Shown here: positions 1 to 8,737 of the stretch, one piece after another
How the letters are laid out: each line of letters opens with the position of its first letter
How positions within the stretch are numbered: the stretch's first letter is position 1
From: Clostridium facile
GTDB taxonomy: Bacteria; Bacillota; Clostridia; Oscillospirales; Ruminococcaceae
Length of the DNA: 64,000 nucleotides
Assembly: GCF_014297275.1 (NCBI RefSeq)
Contig: NZ_JACOQK010000001.1
Coordinates: 558,001 to 622,000 of the forward strand
Direction: 5' to 3'
Notes under the pieces: generated by a model
Database searches by the model: none
What the model was told of the DNA's origin: nothing
Seen by the model: only the letters and a program-made list of their open reading frames with translations
Program-made: the position numbers and the translations under genes

Positions 1-2
1 TT

Positions 3-3000
3 AATGTGTTTGAATCAATTAAAATTGGTCTGGCTTCTCCTGATCAGATCAGGGAATGGTCTTATGGCGAGGTAAAAAAACCGGAAACAATTAACTACCG
101 TACCTTAAAACCAGAACGGGACGGTTTGTTCTGTGAACGGATTTTCGGGCCTACAAAGGACTGGGAATGTCACTGTGGTAAGTACAAACGCCTCCGCTAT
201 AAAGGGAAAGTATGTGAAAAATGTGGCGTTGAAGTCACCCGCGCTAAAGTGCGCCGGGAACGGATGGGGCATATCGAACTGGCTGCCCCAGTTTCCCACA
301 TTTGGTATTTTAAAGGCATCCCATCCCGTATGGGCTTGCTGTTGGATATCTCTCCACGCCGTTTGGAAGAAATCCTGTATTTCGCGAAATATATTGTTAT
401 CGATCCAGGCAACACCGTATTGGAAAAAGGCCAGATGCTGACCGAAAAAGAATACGATGATATGCGGGAAAAATACGAAGATGATTTCCGCGCTGGTATG
501 GGTGCGGAAGCAATCAAAGAACTGTTGCAGGAAGTAGATTTTGATGTACTCTCCAAACAGTTAAAAGATGAAATCGAAAACTCTACCGGACAAAAACGTG
601 TCAAAGCGATTCGCCGCTTGGAAGTAGTGGATGCGTTCAAACATTCTGGCAACCGTCCAGAATGGATGATTATGGATGTTATCCCAGTAATTCCACCAGA
701 TATCCGTCCAATGGTTCAGTTGGATGGTGGACGTTTCGCTACTTCTGACTTGAACGACCTGTATCGCCGTGTAATTAACCGTAACAACCGTTTAAAACGT
801 TTGTTGGAATTGAATGCGCCTGACATCATTGTCCGCAATGAAAAACGGATGTTGCAGGAAGCAGTAGACGCCTTGATTGACAACGGTCGTCGTGGCAGAC
901 CGGTAACCGGACCAAATAACCGTCCTTTAAAATCCCTTTCCGATATGTTAAAAGGGAAACAGGGACGTTTCAGACAGAACCTGTTGGGAAAACGTGTTGA
1001 CTATTCCGGACGTTCTGTTATCGTAGTAGGACCTGAACTGAAAATGTATCAGTGCGGTTTGCCAAAAGAGATGGCTTTGGAACTGTTTAAGCCATTCGTT
1101 ATGAAACGCTTGGTGGAAACCGGTGTTTCCAACAATATTAAAAGCGCTAGAAAAATGGTAGAACGGGCAAAAACAGAGGTTTGGGATGCTTTGGAAACGG
1201 TAATCAAAGGGCATCCAGTTCTGTTAAACCGTGCGCCTACCTTGCATAGATTGGGTATCCAGGCATTTGAACCCGTATTGGTAGAAGGAAAAGCATTAAA
1301 GCTGCATCCATTGGTTTGTACAGCGTACAACGCGGACTTCGATGGAGACCAGATGGCTGTCCACGTACCATTGTCCGCGGAAGCCCAGGCAGAAGCACGT
1401 TTCTTGATGCTGGCAGCAAACAACCTCTTAAAACCTTCTGATGGACGTCCTGTTGCAGTGCCTACCCAGGATATGGTTTTGGGCTCCTATTATCTGACCT
1501 TACGCAAAGAAGGCGACAAAGGAACCGGCAAAGTATTCCGTGATTACAATGAAGCGGTTATGGCATACAATGAAGGGGATGTTACCTTACATGCTCCAAT
1601 CAAGGTAAAAGTAACTAGAACTGTTGGTGACAAAGTGGTTTCCCGCCTGATTGACGCAACGGTTGGTCAGATTATCTTTAATCAGCCAATTCCACAGGAT
1701 TTAGGCTTTGTGGACAGAACCAATCCGGAACAGCAGTTTGACCTGGAAATTACCTTTAAAGTCGGCAAAAAACAGTTAGGGGATATTGTAAGCCGTTGTA
1801 TTGCGAAACATGGGGTTGCCACTACCTCTGAAGTACTGGATAAAATCAAAGCCCAGGGCTATAAATATTCCACCAAGAGTGCCATTACGGTTGCGGTTTG
1901 TGATGCGGTTATCCCACCACAAAAACAACAGTATCTGGAAGAAGCGGATGCTCAGATTGAAAAAATCACCAAACAGTACCGTCGTGGTATGCTGTCCAAT
2001 GAAGAACGTTACAACCGTGTAATTGAAACATGGGATGTTACCACCAAAAAGGTATCCGATGCACTGACCGCTAACCTGGATGATTACAATCCAATCTATA
2101 TGATGGCGGACTCCGGTGCGCGTGGTAGTATCAACCAGATTAGACAGCTGGCTGGTATGCGTGGCTTGATTGCCAACACATCCGGTACCACCATCGAAAT
2201 TCCAATCAAAGCGAACTACCGTGAAGGTTTGAACATCTTGGAATACTTTATTTCTTCCCGTGGTGCCCGTAAAGGTTTGGCGGATACCGCATTGAGAACT
2301 GCTGACTCTGGTTACTTGACTAGACGTTTGGTTGACGTATCCCAGGAAGTAATCATCCGTCAGAATGACTGTGGTACTTCCAACGGTATTGAAGTATACG
2401 AAATTCGGGAAGGCAATGAAATCATCGAACCACTGTACGAACGTTTAACTGGCCGTTATCTGGTAGAAGATTGTGTAGATCCAAAAACTGGTGAACTTCT
2501 CCAGTCCAAGGATAAGATGATGACCGAAGAAGACGCAAAACGTTTGGTTGCAGCTGGAATTACTCATATCCACATCCGTTCTATTTTGACCTGTGAATCC
2601 GAACTGGGCATTTGTGCGAAATGTTATGGCGCAAACCTGGCAAAAGGCAGCACCGTGGCAATTGGTGAAGCGGTTGGTATTATTGCCGCACAATCCATCG
2701 GTGAACCTGGTACCCAGTTGACCATGCGTACCTTCCATACTGGTGGTATCGCATCCGCTGAAGATATTACACAGGGTCTTCCACGTGTTGAAGAGCTATT
2801 TGAAGGCAGACGTCCGAAAAACTCCGCTATTATCGCTGAAATCAGTGGTAAAGTTCGCATGGAAGAAATCAAACGCACCCGTCATATCTTTGTGACTAAT
2901 TCCAACGGGGAAGAAAGAGATTACGCAATTCCATTCGGCTTCCGTATCAAGGTAGAAGATGGTGAAGAAATCACAGCAGGTGCTCCTTTAACAGAAGGTC

Positions 3001-3533
3001 CAATCAATCCACACGATGTATTGGCAGTAAAAGGCGAGCAGGCTGTACAGAACTACCTGATTTCCGAAGTACAAAAAACTTACCGTATGCAGGGTGTTGA
3101 TATCAACGATAAACATATCGAGGTTATTGTTCGCCAGATGATGCGTAAAGTTCGTGTGGATGATCCAGGTGACAGCAACCTGTTGCCAGATACCGTAATC
3201 GAACGCAGTGAGATGATCGCTACCCGCCGTAAGATGAAACAGCAGATGGAAGAATCTGGCGTAGAATTGAAGATGCCAACCTTTATTCCGGTGCTGCTGG
3301 GTATTACCAAAGCATCTTTGGCAACCGAAAGCTTCCTCTCCGCTGCTTCCTTCCAGGAAACAACCAGAGTATTAACCGACGCTGCCATCAAAGGCAAGGT
3401 TGACCCATTAATCGGTTTGAAAGAAAATGTTATCATTGGTAAGCTGGTTCCAGCTGGTACAGGCTTATCCTGCTATCAAAATGTAGAAGTAATCGAAAAT
3501 GATAAAAATTCTCTTGACAAAACCACACTGTAG
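3..3533 (+). CDS. rpoC: RNA polymerase subunit beta' (5' end outside window)
   Basis: Largest catalytic subunit of RNA polymerase. The active-site motif NADFDGD lies near residues 442-448, counted from the GTG at 6. The N-terminal zinc site has cysteines near 55, 57, 70 and 73, and the second zinc site (CESELGICAKC) starts near 863. About 1175 residues are visible, against about 1200 in Bacillus. The GTG at 6 is an internal Val codon in my reading: the frame stays open to the window edge, and family members carry a few more residues before FES(I/M)xIGLASP. The gene is therefore treated as 5'-truncated by the window, with rpoB expected just upstream. The str-operon promoter overlaps its stop codon. 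Identity is certain; only the start is unknown. Confidence 0.98.
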   Translation, partial: NVFESIKIGLASPDQIREWSYGEVKKPETINYRTLKPERDGLFCERIFGPTKDWECHCGKYKRLRYKGKVCEKCGVEVTRAKVRRERMGHIELAAPVSHIWYFKGIPSRMGLLLDISPRRLEEILYFAKYIVIDPGNTVLEKGQMLTEKEYDDMREKYEDDFRAGMGAEAIKELLQEVDFDVLSKQLKDEIENSTGQKRVKAIRRLEVVDAFKHSGNRPEWMIMDVIPVIPPDIRPMVQLDGGRFATSDLNDLYRRVINRNNRLKRLLELNAPDIIVRNEKRMLQEAVDALIDNGRRGRPVTGPNNRPLKSLSDMLKGKQGRFRQNLLGKRVDYSGRSVIVVGPELKMYQCGLPKEMALELFKPFVMKRLVETGVSNNIKSARKMVERAKTEVWDALETVIKGHPVLLNRAPTLHRLGIQAFEPVLVEGKALKLHPLVCTAYNADFDGDQMAVHVPLSAEAQAEARFLMLAANNLLKPSDGRPVAVPTQDMVLGSYYLTLRKEGDKGTGKVFRDYNEAVMAYNEGDVTLHAPIKVKVTRTVGDKVVSRLIDATVGQIIFNQPIPQDLGFVDRTNPEQQFDLEITFKVGKKQLGDIVSRCIAKHGVATTSEVLDKIKAQGYKYSTKSAITVAVCDAVIPPQKQQYLEEADAQIEKITKQYRRGMLSNEERYNRVIETWDVTTKKVSDALTANLDDYNPIYMMADSGARGSINQIRQLAGMRGLIANTSGTTIEIPIKANYREGLNILEYFISSRGARKGLADTALRTADSGYLTRRLVDVSQEVIIRQNDCGTSNGIEVYEIREGNEIIEPLYERLTGRYLVEDCVDPKTGELLQSKDKMMTEEDAKRLVAAGITHIHIRSILTCESELGICAKCYGANLAKGSTVAIGEAVGIIAAQSIGEPGTQLTMRTFHTGGIASAEDITQGLPRVEELFEGRRPKNSAIIAEISGKVRMEEIKRTRHIFVTNSNGEERDYAIPFGFRIKVEDGEEITAGAPLTEGPINPHDVLAVKGEQAVQNYLISEVQKTYRMQGVDINDKHIEVIVRQMMRKVRVDDPGDSNLLPDTVIERSEMIATRRKMKQQMEESGVELKMPTFIPVLLGITKASLATESFLSAASFQETTRVLTDAAIKGKVDPLIGLKENVIIGKLVPAGTGLSCYQNVEVIENDKNSLDKTTL

Positions 3534-3543
3534 GATATATAAT
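3514..3543 (+). promoter_or_regulatory. Consensus sigma-A promoter for the str operon
   Basis: A perfect -35 (TTGACA, 3514-3519) and a perfect -10 (TATAAT, 3538-3543) are separated by 18 bp. The element straddles the rpoC stop codon, so rpsL-rpsG-fusA can be transcribed independently of rpoBC. It is followed by a roughly 95-nt leader with a hairpin at 3566-3597. Confidence 0.75.
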
Positions 3544-3565
3544 AAATAACTGTGTGAAATACACG

Positions 3566-3597
3566 TTTGGCGGCTTGGAATTTTTCAAACCGCCAAA
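3566..3597 (+). other. Leader hairpin before rpsL
   Basis: TTTGGCGG (3566-3573) pairs perfectly with CCGCCAAA (3590-3597), with extra pairing in the loop (TTG/CAA). No T-tract follows, so this is not a typical terminator. It lies in the 5' leader of the str operon; a regulatory or RNA-stabilising role is inference. Confidence 0.4.
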
Positions 3598-3642
3598 TGC
3601 TGTGTTTGCAGATAGATCATTAACCATGTAAGGAGGTGCCAT

Positions 3643-4062
3643 ATGCCAACCTTTAACCAGCTTGTTCGTAAAGGCAGACATGACAAAGAGACAAAATCTA
3701 ACGCTCCAGCATTGGGCAAAAGATTTAACTCCATGAAGAAGGTTTCTACCGATCAGAGTTCTCCACAAAAACGTGGTGTTTGTACCGCGGTAAGAACAAT
3801 GACCCCTAAAAAACCTAACTCAGCTCTTCGTAAAGTTGCCAGGGTCCGTTTATCCAACGGAATCGAAGTAACATCCTACATTCCAGGGGAAGGACACAAC
3901 CTTCAGGAACATAGCGTTGTTTTGATCCGTGGCGGACGTGTTAAGGACTTACCAGGTACACGTTACCACATTATCAGAGGAACACTCGACGCTCAGGGAG
4001 TTGCTGACAGAAAACAAGCCCGTTCTAAATACGGTGCAAAACGTCCAAAAGCTGGAAAGTAG
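3643..4062 (+). CDS. rpsL: 30S ribosomal protein S12
   Basis: Component of the decoding centre of the small ribosomal subunit, 139 residues. The decoding-site motif TPKKPNSALRK begins at residue 54, and the second functional loop (GGRVKDLPGTRYH) has its lysine near 101. Both lysines at which streptomycin resistance typically arises are wild type, so the sequence predicts a sensitive S12. The longer N-terminal segment before SPQKRGVCT is the Gram-positive form. A strong AAGGAGG site precedes the ATG. The L7Ae-like gene (rplGB) that often sits between rpoC and rpsL in Firmicutes is absent here. The gene is first in the str operon. Confidence 0.98.
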   Translation: MPTFNQLVRKGRHDKETKSNAPALGKRFNSMKKVSTDQSSPQKRGVCTAVRTMTPKKPNSALRKVARVRLSNGIEVTSYIPGEGHNLQEHSVVLIRGGRVKDLPGTRYHIIRGTLDAQGVADRKQARSKYGAKRPKAGK

Positions 4063-4082
4063 TGTAAACGACCGGATTATTA

Positions 4083-4125
4083 TGCCAAATTAGGCTTCTT
4101 ATAGATAGATGACCCTATTTTGGCA
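4083..4125 (+). other. Intercistronic stem-loop between rpsL and rpsG
   Basis: TGCCAAATTAGG (4083-4094) pairs with CCTATTTTGGCA (4114-4125) with one mismatch, enclosing a 19-nt loop. There is no T-tract. Its place in the S12-S7 gap is the region where S7 binds to control the operon in E. coli; that parallel is inference. Confidence 0.4.
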
Positions 4126-4187
4126 CCCTACGGAAGTTTCTTGCTTTCGAGTACCAATGAATTCATTTTATGAAGGAGGGAAGCGAA

Positions 4188-4658
4188 GTGCCAAGAAGAG
4201 GTAAAATTGCAAAACGTGATGTTTTGCCAGATCCACTTTATAGCTCTAAACTGGTAACACGTTTGATCAACAGCGTTATGCTGGATGGTAAAAAAGGTGT
4301 TGCACAGAAAATTGTTTACGGTGCATTCGATATTGTAAAAGAAAAAACTGAAAAAGATCCTTTGGAAGCTTTTCAGGAAGCAATGGAAAATATCATGCCT
4401 GTATTGGAAGTAAAAGCCCGCCGTGTAGGTGGTGCTACTTACCAGGTACCAATGGAAGTACGTCCAGAGAGACGTCAGACCTTAGGTTTGAGATGGATCA
4501 CCTTGTATGCTCGTCAGAGAAATGAAAAAACCATGAAAGAACGCCTTGCAGGTGAAATCATGGATGCTCTGAACAACACAGGTGGAGCATGCAAAAAACG
4601 TGATGATACTCACAAAATGGCGGAAGCTAACAAAGCTTTTGCTCACTACAGATGGTAA
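4188..4658 (+). CDS. rpsG: 30S ribosomal protein S7
   Basis: Primary 16S rRNA-binding protein that nucleates assembly of the 30S head. I place the start at GTG 4188, giving MPRRGKIAKRDVLPDP and the standard length of 156 residues. AAGGAGGG lies about 7 nt before this GTG, whereas the in-frame ATG at 4170 lies upstream of that site and cannot use it. Conserved features include GGATYQVPMEV and the C-terminal AHYRW. The preceding 125-nt gap holds a stem-loop. Confidence 0.97.
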   Translation: MPRRGKIAKRDVLPDPLYSSKLVTRLINSVMLDGKKGVAQKIVYGAFDIVKEKTEKDPLEAFQEAMENIMPVLEVKARRVGGATYQVPMEVRPERRQTLGLRWITLYARQRNEKTMKERLAGEIMDALNNTGGACKKRDDTHKMAEANKAFAHYRW

Positions 4659-4731
4659 TCTGATTTGGAGTTTGGTTTGGTTTGCCTTTTTGAGAAGGAC
4701 AAGCCGAACCGATTTTCCATATTATTGTTTG

Positions 4732-4793
4732 GTGTAAAATTGATTTTACACAACAGATAGAAAAGATAACAAGGCCTACCATAATTTTGGTAG
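4732..4793 (+). other. Two small hairpins in the fusA leader
   Basis: GTGTAAAA (4732-4739) pairs perfectly with TTTTACAC (4744-4751) around a TTGA loop, and CTACCA (4776-4781) pairs with TGGTAG (4788-4793) just before the fusA ribosome binding site. Neither has a terminator tail. They could affect mRNA processing or fusA translation; no function can be assigned. Confidence 0.3.
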
Positions 4794-4816
4794 AACATTA
4801 TTTTTAGGAGGAAATT

Positions 4817-6901
4817 ATGCCAAGAGACGTATCTCTAGAAATGACTAGAAATATTGGTATCATGGCTCACATTGACGCAGGTAAAACCACTACCACTGAG
4901 CGTATCCTGTACTATACAGGTATTAACCGTAAAATCGGTGAAACTCATGATGGTGCTGCTACAATGGACTGGATGGAGCAGGAACAGGAAAGAGGTATTA
5001 CTATTACTTCTGCTGCTACTACTGCATACTGGAATAAGCATCGTATCAATATTATCGACACTCCTGGACACGTTGACTTTACTGTAGAAGTAGAGCGTTC
5101 TTTGCGTGTACTGGATGGTTCCGTTACTGTTTTCTGTGCCAAAGGTGGTGTAGAACCTCAGTCTGAAACTGTATGGCGCCAGGCTGACAACTACGGCGTT
5201 CCACGTATGGCTTACGTGAACAAAATGGACATCATGGGTGCTGATTTCTACAACGTAGTTGACATGATGCTCAACCGTCTGAAATGTAACGCTGTTCCAA
5301 TCCAGCTGCCAATCGGGGTGGAAGATACTTTCAAAGGTTTGATTGACCTGGTTGAAATGAAAGCTTACATTTATGAAGACGATCTGGGTAATGTAATCGA
5401 CGAAGAAGGCATTCCAGCTGATATGCAGGAAAAAGCGGATGAATACCGCGCAAAACTGTTAGAAGCGGTTGCTGAAGTGGATGAAGACTTAATGATGAAA
5501 TACCTGGATGGCGAAGAATTAACAGTTGATGAAATCAAAGCTGCTATTCGTAAAGGTACTATTGCAAACCAGATGGTTCCTGTAACCTGTGGTACTTCTT
5601 ACCGTAACAAAGGGGTTCAGAAACTGTTGGACGCAATTGTTGATTATATGCCATCCCCAGTAGATGTACCAGCTATTAAAGGTACTGACCCTGATACAGG
5701 CGAAGAAGTTGTAAAACATTCTTCTGATGAAGAACCATTTGCAGCTTTGGCATTTAAAATCGCAACCGACCCATATGTAGGTAAACTGTGTTTCTTCCGC
5801 GTTTATTCCGGTACTGTTGATGCAGGTTCTACTGTATACAACTCTGTAAAAGGAAAATCCGAAAGAATTGGCCGTATCCTGCAAATGCACGCAAACCACA
5901 GAAAAGATATCGAAACTGTTTACGCAGGGGATATCGCTGCTGCTGTAGGTTTGAAAAATACCGGTACTGGTGATACTCTGTGTGATCCTAAGGCTCCAGT
6001 TATTCTGGAATCCATGGAATTCCCAGAACCAGTTATCAGCTTGGCAATTGAGCCAAAAACAAAAGCAGGTTCCGAAAAAATGGGTATCGCTTTGGCAAAA
6101 CTGGCAGAAGAAGACCCAACTTTCAGAACTTATACAAACGAAGAAACCGGCCAGACAATTATTGCTGGTATGGGTGAGCTCCACTTGGAAATTATTGTTG
6201 ACCGTTTGCTCCGCGAATTTAAAGTAGAAGCAAATGTTGGTGCTCCTCAGGTATCTTACAAAGAAACCATCCGCCGTAAATACGACATTGACCATAAATA
6301 TGCTCGTCAATCCGGTGGTAAAGGTCAATACGGTCATGTTAAGATGATCATCGAACCAAATGAATCCGGTAAAGGTTACGAATTCATTAACAACATTGTT
6401 GGTGGTGCAATTCCAAAAGAATACATCCCAGCAGTTGACGCAGGTATCCAAGGTGCTATGGAAGCAGGCGTATTGGCTGGCTTCCAGGTAGTAGACGTAA
6501 AAGTTACCTTGTACGATGGTTCTTACCATGAAGTTGACTCCTCTGAAATGGCATTTAAGATTGCTGCTTCTCAGGCTTTCAAAGAAGCAATGAGAAAAGC
6601 AGACCCAGTTATTTTGGAACCAATTATGAAAGTAGTTGTTATTGTTCCAGAAGATTACATGGGTGATGTTATTGGTGACTTGAACTCCCGTCGTGGTCAA
6701 ATCCAGGGTATGGAAAGCAGAAACGGTGCGCAAGAAATTAACGCATTTGTTCCTCTTTCTGAAATGTTTGGTTATTCTAACGACCTGCGTTCTAAAACTC
6801 AGGGCCGTGGCCAATACTCCATGGAACCTAGCCACTATGTTGAAGTTCCAAAATCCATTTCCGAGAAGATTATGAGCTCTAGGGCTAAAAATGCTGACTA
6901 A
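4817..6901 (+). CDS. fusA: Elongation factor G
   Basis: Translocation GTPase, 694 residues, the usual length. G-motifs are AHIDAGKT (17-24), DTPGH (81-85) and NKMD (135-138), with the switch I signature ERGITITSA near 58-66. AGGAGGAAATT directly precedes the ATG. This is the housekeeping EF-G in its normal str-operon place, which helps to show that the second EF-G-like protein at 53477-56101 is specialised rather than the general factor. Confidence 0.98.
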   Translation: MPRDVSLEMTRNIGIMAHIDAGKTTTTERILYYTGINRKIGETHDGAATMDWMEQEQERGITITSAATTAYWNKHRINIIDTPGHVDFTVEVERSLRVLDGSVTVFCAKGGVEPQSETVWRQADNYGVPRMAYVNKMDIMGADFYNVVDMMLNRLKCNAVPIQLPIGVEDTFKGLIDLVEMKAYIYEDDLGNVIDEEGIPADMQEKADEYRAKLLEAVAEVDEDLMMKYLDGEELTVDEIKAAIRKGTIANQMVPVTCGTSYRNKGVQKLLDAIVDYMPSPVDVPAIKGTDPDTGEEVVKHSSDEEPFAALAFKIATDPYVGKLCFFRVYSGTVDAGSTVYNSVKGKSERIGRILQMHANHRKDIETVYAGDIAAAVGLKNTGTGDTLCDPKAPVILESMEFPEPVISLAIEPKTKAGSEKMGIALAKLAEEDPTFRTYTNEETGQTIIAGMGELHLEIIVDRLLREFKVEANVGAPQVSYKETIRRKYDIDHKYARQSGGKGQYGHVKMIIEPNESGKGYEFINNIVGGAIPKEYIPAVDAGIQGAMEAGVLAGFQVVDVKVTLYDGSYHEVDSSEMAFKIAASQAFKEAMRKADPVILEPIMKVVVIVPEDYMGDVIGDLNSRRGQIQGMESRNGAQEINAFVPLSEMFGYSNDLRSKTQGRGQYSMEPSHYVEVPKSISEKIMSSRAKNAD

Positions 6902-6933
6902 TTCGCATTTCTATAAAAATTTTGTGAAATTAC

Positions 6934-6961
6934 TTGAAAAATTCTAGATTTATGATAGAAT
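6934..6961 (+). promoter_or_regulatory. Probable tuf promoter
   Basis: TTGAAA (6934-6939) and TAGAAT (6956-6961) with 16-bp spacing lie in the 103-bp fusA-tuf gap. They would allow tuf to be made in excess over the upstream operon, as is typical for EF-Tu. Confidence 0.5.
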
Positions 6962-7004
6962 AAAACTATGCAAGTTTTTTCTTAAAAATGAGGAGGAAAA
7001 TACA

Positions 7005-8204
7005 ATGGCAAAAGCTAAATTTGAAAGAAATAAGCCACACGTTAATATTGGTACAATCGGTCACGTTGACCATGGTAAAACAACATTAACTGCTGCTATT
7101 ACAAAAACTCTGGCTCTGAAAGGTCAAGCTCAATACGAAGCTTACGATATGATCGACAAAGCCCCAGAAGAAAGAGAACGTGGTATCACAATCAACACTG
7201 CTCACGTTGAATATGAAACCGACAAACGCCACTACGCTCACGTTGACTGCCCAGGACATGCTGACTACGTTAAAAACATGATCACTGGTGCTGCTCAGAT
7301 GGACGGTGCTATCCTGGTTGTATCCGCTGCTGACGGCCCAATGCCTCAGACTCGTGAACACATCCTGCTGTCCCGTCAGGTAGGCGTTCCTTACATCGTT
7401 GTATTCATGAACAAAGCTGACCAAGTTGACGATCCAGAATTCTTAGATTTGGTTGAAATGGAAATCCGTGACCTGTTGAATGAATATGAATTCCCAGGCG
7501 ACGATACTCCAATCATCAAAGGTTCCGCTCTGAAAGCTTTGGAAGCTCCAGATGATCTGAGCGATCCAGCTTATGCTCCAATCATTGAACTGATGGATGC
7601 TGTTGATGATTATATTCCAACTCCAGAACGTAAATCTGACCTGCCATTCTTGATGCCTGTAGAAGACGTATTCACCATCACAGGCCGTGGTACAGTTGCT
7701 ACTGGTAGAGTTGAAAGAGGTCAATTGAACACTGGTGACGAAGTTGAAATCATTGGTTTGACTGAAGAAAGAGGCAAAACTGTTGTTACAGGTATCGAAA
7801 TGTTCCGTAAAATTCTGGACTATGCTGAAGCTGGTGACAACATCGGTGCATTGCTGCGTGGTATCCAACGTTCTGACATCGAAAGAGGTCAAGTTCTGTG
7901 TAAACCAGGTACCATCCACCCACACACCAAATTTAAAGGCCAAGTATACATTCTGAAAAAAGAAGAAGGTGGCCGTCATACTCCATTCTTCAACAACTAC
8001 AGACCACAGTTCTACTTCAGAACAACTGACGTAACTGGTGTTATCTCTTTACCAGAAGGCACAGAAATGTGTATGCCTGGCGATAACGTAACAATGGACG
8101 TTGAACTGATCACTCCAATCGCTATTGAAGAAGGTCTGCGTTTCGCTATCCGTGAAGGTGGCCGTACAGTAGGTTCCGGCGTAGTTTCCGCTATCAACGA
8201 ATAA
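7005..8204 (+). CDS. tuf: Elongation factor Tu
   Basis: GTPase delivering aminoacyl-tRNA to the ribosomal A site, 399 residues. Motifs are GHVDHGKT (19-26), DCPGH (81-85, with the conserved Cys82) and NKAD (136-139), followed by the domain 2 and 3 signatures (GRGTVATGRVERG; the C-terminal GGRTVGSGVV). AGGAGG precedes the ATG. It is last in the str cluster and is closed by a strong terminator; the S10 operon does not follow, DNA-repair genes do. Confidence 0.98.
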   Translation: MAKAKFERNKPHVNIGTIGHVDHGKTTLTAAITKTLALKGQAQYEAYDMIDKAPEERERGITINTAHVEYETDKRHYAHVDCPGHADYVKNMITGAAQMDGAILVVSAADGPMPQTREHILLSRQVGVPYIVVFMNKADQVDDPEFLDLVEMEIRDLLNEYEFPGDDTPIIKGSALKALEAPDDLSDPAYAPIIELMDAVDDYIPTPERKSDLPFLMPVEDVFTITGRGTVATGRVERGQLNTGDEVEIIGLTEERGKTVVTGIEMFRKILDYAEAGDNIGALLRGIQRSDIERGQVLCKPGTIHPHTKFKGQVYILKKEEGGRHTPFFNNYRPQFYFRTTDVTGVISLPEGTEMCMPGDNVTMDVELITPIAIEEGLRFAIREGGRTVGSGVVSAINE

Positions 8205-8225
8205 TTTTACTGTTTCAATATATCA

Positions 8226-8257
8226 AACAGCTTGGCTTTTGCCAGGCTGTTTTTTTA
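8226..8257 (+). terminator. Rho-independent terminator after tuf
   Basis: An 11-bp stem (AACAGCTTGGC with GCCAGGCTGTT, one G-U pair) has a TTTT loop and is followed directly by a T-run. It closes the str operon. Confidence 0.9.
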
Positions 8258-8676
8258 TACAGCAAAAAACTGGGTATTCTGTGCTTGTACAAAAAAGGAA
8301 GTCACGAAATGAAAATGGTTTCTCTAAATACAGGTAGTTTCCCAATTCGAAAAAGCGAGAGAGGAGATTTAAAAAACTTTTGGGTTAAGGGTGTTCATAC
8401 TCTTTTTTTCAAGAGTAATTATGACTGTTGCCTTTTGTATAGGAAAAAGATGAGGGGAAATATTTTCTACTGTTCGGAAGGAAAATGAATTTTGTGATGC
8501 AAAACCAAAGTAAATAAATTTTTCTATAATGCTAGTTTGTTTTTATCCGTAAAGCTACTTAGTGGCGTCCAATGTTTCTTGAAGAGAGGGTATTTAGATG
8601 AATTTCATTTTATCATTCCGCAGGGAAAAAGGAAATCTGGATGATTTCAGTAGTGCTATTTTCGCTATATCGAATG
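8258..8676. other. Intergenic region with no convincing gene
   Basis: About 420 AT-rich bases between the tuf terminator and the sbcD promoter. A 67-codon TTG-start frame at 8285-8488 has no clear ribosome binding site and no recognisable motif. A 36-codon frame starting at ATG 8599 is preceded by GAGAGGG and ends at a stop overlapping the sbcD -10; a small protein is possible but unsupported. Confidence 0.4.
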
Positions 8677-8705
8677 TTTTCAAACCAATTTTTTTATGCT
8701 ATAAT
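8677..8705 (+). promoter_or_regulatory. Promoter of the sbcDC operon
   Basis: TTTTCA (8677-8682) and a perfect TATAAT (8700-8705) with 17-bp spacing lie 32 bp before sbcD. Confidence 0.6.
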
Positions 8706-8737
8706 TAAGTTAATTGTTTTTCGAATAGGGGGATTGG

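Noticed and set aside
5519..6835. 438-codon open frame on the minus strand inside fusA
   Set aside because: It mirrors the biased codon use of fusA, has no ribosome binding site or recognisable domain, and fusA on the other strand is certain.
7443..7979. 178-codon minus-strand frame inside tuf
   Set aside because: Antisense shadow of the strongly biased tuf codons.
8285..8488. 67-codon frame after the tuf terminator
   Set aside because: TTG start without a ribosome binding site and no motif.
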